Part shown: positions 62,045-64,000 of the stretch, one piece after another
Position numbering within the stretch: the first letter of the stretch is position 1
How the letters are laid out: each line of letters starts with the position of its first letter
NCBI RefSeq assembly: GCF_000233455.1
Contig: NZ_JH376420.1
Coordinates: forward strand, 98,582-162,581
DNA from: [Clostridium] citroniae WAL-17108
GTDB lineage: Bacteria; Bacillota; Clostridia; Lachnospirales; Lachnospiraceae
Reading direction: 5' to 3'
DNA length: 64,000 nt
Program-made: the position numbers and the translations under genes
Notes under the pieces: generated by a model
The model's input: the letters and a program-made list of their open reading frames with translations, nothing else
The model's database searches: none
Told to the model about the DNA's origin: nothing

Positions 62045-62073
62045 TTGACTTATATCGTATTCTATGTAAGAAT
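62045..62073 (+). promoter_or_regulatory. pyrB promoter
   Basis: TTGACT (62045-62050), 16 bp, TAAGAA (62067-62072). The transcript would have a leader of about 110 nt. Confidence 0.55.
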
Positions 62074-62080
62074 ATGACGA

Positions 62081-62135
62081 GGCACAAATCAGTGCCATAT
62101 CTGGCAGGTTCCGGCTATCGCACTGGTAGAGTGCG
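62081..62135 (+). promoter_or_regulatory. Structured leader of pyrBI
   Basis: Two hairpins: GGCAC-AAATCA-GTGCC (62081-62096) and CGCACT-GGTAG-AGTGCG (62119-62135). Neither ends in a T run, so they are not terminators; they may be structural or take part in translational control. I recognise no PyrR-binding anti-antiterminator. Confidence 0.4.
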
Positions 62136-62191
62136 AAGTATTTCCCAAAACCAATTTTATTCATAAATTCATAAAGGCAAAGGAGAATCCC

Positions 62192-63115
62192 ATGAGACAT
62201 TTATTGAATCCCTTAGACTTCTCTGTGGAAGAAATCGATGACCTTCTGGCTCTTGCAAGGGACATTGAGCAGAATCTTCCCCAGTACGCCCACGTATGCG
62301 ATGGAAAAAAGCTGGCAACTCTTTTCTATGAGCCAAGTACAAGAACGCGTTTAAGTTTTGAAGCCGCTATGCTTTCACTTGGCGGTAATGTATTAGGTTT
62401 TTCATCTGCTGATTCCAGTTCTGCTGCCAAGGGTGAAAGTGTTGCCGATACCATCCGCATGATTTCATGTTACGCTGATATCTGTGCGATGCGCCATCCC
62501 AAAGAAGGTTCCGCATTCGTTGCAGCCCAGAAGGCCGAGATTCCGGTCATCAATGCGGGTGACGGCGGGCATCAGCATCCCACACAGACCTTAACAGATC
62601 TTATGACCATCCGTTCCATGAAGGGACGCCTTGACAACCTGACCATTGGCCTTTGCGGCGATTTAAAGTTCGGCCGTACGGTACACTCTCTCATCCATGC
62701 CATGGTCCGTTACCCCAACATCAAATTCATATTGATATCCCCTCCTGAACTCCGGGTTCCTGACAACATCCGCGAAGATGTTCTGATTGCAAACAATGTG
62801 GAGTTTGAGGAAGTGGGCAATCTGGACGAGGCCATCGGCTGCCTGGACATCCTTTACATGACGCGTGTTCAGAAGGAGCGTTTCTTCAACGAGGAGGATT
62901 ATATAAGATTAAAGGACTGCTATATCCTGGACAAGAAGAAAATGAAGCTGGCCAAGGAAGACATGTATGTACTCCATCCCCTTCCCAGGGTAAATGAAAT
63001 TTCCGTGGAAGTGGATGACGACCCAAGAGCTGCTTACTTTAAGCAGGCCCGGTACGGCGTATATGTGCGTATGGCCCTGATCATGAGATTACTGGAGGTG
63101 GAAAAGCCATGTTAA
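62192..63115 (+). CDS. pyrB: Aspartate carbamoyltransferase, catalytic chain
   Basis: 307 aa, the first committed step of pyrimidine synthesis. The carbamoyl-phosphate motif is [15 protein letters not shown] (about 48-62), the aspartate domain has [11 protein letters not shown] and [11 protein letters not shown], and HPLPRVNEI lies near the end. An AAAGGAG site precedes the ATG. It overlaps the regulatory-chain gene by seven bases, as in ATCase complexes of the E. coli type (c6r6). Confidence 0.98.
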   Translation: MRHLLNPLDFSVEEIDDLLALARDIEQNLPQYAHVCDGKKLATLFYEPSTRTRLSFEAAMLSLGGNVLGFSSADSSSAAKGESVADTIRMISCYADICAMRHPKEGSAFVAAQKAEIPVINAGDGGHQHPTQTLTDLMTIRSMKGRLDNLTIGLCGDLKFGRTVHSLIHAMVRYPNIKFILISPPELRVPDNIREDVLIANNVEFEEVGNLDEAIGCLDILYMTRVQKERFFNEEDYIRLKDCYILDKKKMKLAKEDMYVLHPLPRVNEISVEVDDDPRAAYFKQARYGVYVRMALIMRLLEVEKPC

Positions 63116-63537
63116 ATATCAGCGGATTAAAAGAAGGCATTGTCCTGGACCACATTGAGGCCGGAAAGAGCCTGGACATCTACTATCACCTGGGGCTGGA
63201 CAAGCTGGAGTGTCAGGTGGCGATCATCAAGAATGCCCGCAGCAACAAGATGGGCCGCAAGGACATCATCAAGATCGAAGGCGGACTGGACACCGTGGAC
63301 TTAAAGGTGCTGGGCTATATCGACCACACGATCACAGTGAACATTATCAAGAATGATAAGATCGTGGAGAAAAGAGCATTAAGGCTTCCCCACAAGATCA
63401 CCAATGTGGTCCAGTGCAAGAATCCAAGATGCATCACATCCATTGAGCAGGAACTTCCCCATATCTTCTATCTGGCCGATGAAAAGACAGAGACATACCG
63501 GTGCCAGTACTGCGAGGAGAAATACAGCGGGAATTAA
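63109..63537 (+). CDS. pyrI: Aspartate carbamoyltransferase, regulatory chain
   Basis: 142 aa. The allosteric domain ([22 protein letters not shown], key [12 protein letters not shown]) binds nucleotides; the zinc domain has CKNPRCI near residue 104 and CQYCEEKY near the end, the C-x4-C and C-x2-C ligands. It allows CTP/ATP control of PyrB. GGAGG precedes the ATG within pyrB. Confidence 0.97.
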   Translation: MLNISGLKEGIVLDHIEAGKSLDIYYHLGLDKLECQVAIIKNARSNKMGRKDIIKIEGGLDTVDLKVLGYIDHTITVNIIKNDKIVEKRALRLPHKITNVVQCKNPRCITSIEQELPHIFYLADEKTETYRCQYCEEKYSGN

Positions 63538-63560
63538 TTTTTGCCCTGACATACCGGGCA

Positions 63561-63589
63561 AAAAAGAGGGGGGCAAAAGCCTCCCTCTT
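63561..63589 (-). terminator. Terminator between pyrI and the last gene
   Basis: AGAGGGgGGC (63565-63574) pairs with GCCTCCCTCT (63579-63588), with TTTTTT on the minus strand after the stem; it serves the converging membrane-protein gene. A second stem, TTTTTGCCC with GGGCAAAAA (63538-63564 region), lies directly after pyrI and overlaps it; together they could stop both transcripts. Confidence 0.75.
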
Positions 63590-63605
63590 CTATTGTCTGA
63601 AGCAG

Positions 63606-64000
63606 CTAAATCACCGTTCTTCTTCCCTCTGGTCCGATATACTCTGAACCGTCAAAGGCAAGCACAAGGAGAAAGATGAAGTTAAGGAATACCAGCCCCA
63701 CACCAAACCAGGCGCCGTGCCCAAAGGAAACCGACAGTTTGATACAGGCAATGACCCGCATGACGACCATGCCTACGCTTGTAGCCAAAAAGACTATGAT
63801 CCCCAGTCCTCCTACATGCTGAAAAGCCACTGCTATGATGGCAAATACCGCCAGCAGGCCGAACATCTTCCCGCTCCATGTCAGCTTATATTCTATATAG
63901 GTGCTGTAAACAGGGATCAATGCCTTCCAGCCGGCTTCCCCTGCCTTTTTAAATATCATCCAGTACGCAAGGATACAGAGTAAAACCACGACCGTGGCCA
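63606..64000 (-). CDS. DUF5684-like membrane protein, partial
   Basis: The frame is open to the window edge, so the 5-prime end is missing; 131 codons are visible. FKKAGEAGWKALIPVYSTYIEYKLTW (key KAGEAGWKALIPVYSTY) is the mark of small membrane proteins of the DUF5684 group, followed by three or four helices. The internal GTG at 63989 is probably not the start because the motif is normally preceded by a further helix. Function unknown. Confidence 0.7.
   Translation of the reverse strand, partial: ATVVVLLCILAYWMIFKKAGEAGWKALIPVYSTYIEYKLTWSGKMFGLLAVFAIIAVAFQHVGGLGIIVFLATSVGMVVMRVIACIKLSVSFGHGAWFGVGLVFLNFIFLLVLAFDGSEYIGPEGRRTVI

Noticed and set aside
1-64000. tRNA or rRNA genes, insertion sequences, prophage
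   Set aside because: No cloverleaf, transposase, integrase or phage gene recognised in any gap or gene; the gaps are short and accounted for by promoters and terminators.

Overview
The window comes from a spore-forming, anaerobic-type Firmicute, most likely a Lachnospiraceae member of the Enterocloster / Clostridium XIVa kind. The signs are strong GGAGG ribosome sites, a CodY regulator, a sporulation sigma-K gene, GTG and TTG starts, the gene order yifB-dprA-topA-codY-rpsB-tsf, a pyrB-pyrI pair, and a wealth of PTS and ABC sugar importers. About 54 protein genes fill the window, nearly all on the minus strand. I saw no tRNA, rRNA, insertion sequence, prophage or CRISPR array.

Layout. (1) 9-9198, minus: a Gat-type PTS operon. 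A class II ketose-bisphosphate aldolase, an archaeal-type triose-phosphate isomerase, YjbQ and a PRD activator are followed by EIIA, EIIB and EIIC, a small membrane protein, a FucA/AraD-type aldolase/epimerase, a terminator-like hairpin, an LsrF/DhnA-type aldolase and a mannose-type EIIA. This looks like uptake of a sugar alcohol or keto sugar with cleavage to triose phosphates. (2) 9496-13206: MscS channel, ABC-F ATPase and an exported protein. (3) 13612-24098: a ribose-type ABC importer, PfkB kinase, SIS-domain protein, HyuB, HyuA and a ROK regulator behind a near-consensus promoter. This is the most interesting unit: its kinase and SIS pair recalls Amadori-product (fructosamine) degradation, and HyuAB adds an ATP-dependent lactam/hydantoin hydrolase. 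(4) 24381-28589: a YARHG lipoprotein, a CarD-C-terminal-only protein, and the divergent YeiH exporter / LysR pair with two matching 17-bp dyads between them.

(5) 28745-36496: housekeeping block tsf, rpsB (with leader hairpin), codY, topA, dprA, yifB. (6) 36735-39156: a paired putative DNA-repair system (TIGR03915-type protein plus radical SAM protein with HhH). (7) 39316-46284: galE, an exported NagZ-type glycosidase with a long leader that holds a 19-codon small ORF, sigK, an LTA-synthase-like protein and a MATE exporter. (8) 46435-48543: a split purine pathway end, AICAR formyltransferase plus archaeal-type IMP cyclohydrolase, behind a clear ZTP riboswitch. (9) 48597-52714: a MacB/FtsX-type ABC unit with a secreted adhesin-like partner. 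(10) 52914-61991: an lpl/yes-type galacturonide system with ABC importer, GH4 alpha-galacturonidase and amidohydrolase, divergent from a YesM/YesN-type two-component pair. (11) 62192-64000: pyrB, pyrI and a partial membrane protein.

The theme is scavenging: four carbohydrate uptake systems, each with its own regulator, beside core translation, topology and nucleotide genes. Functions below rest on motifs read by eye; no database search was run.
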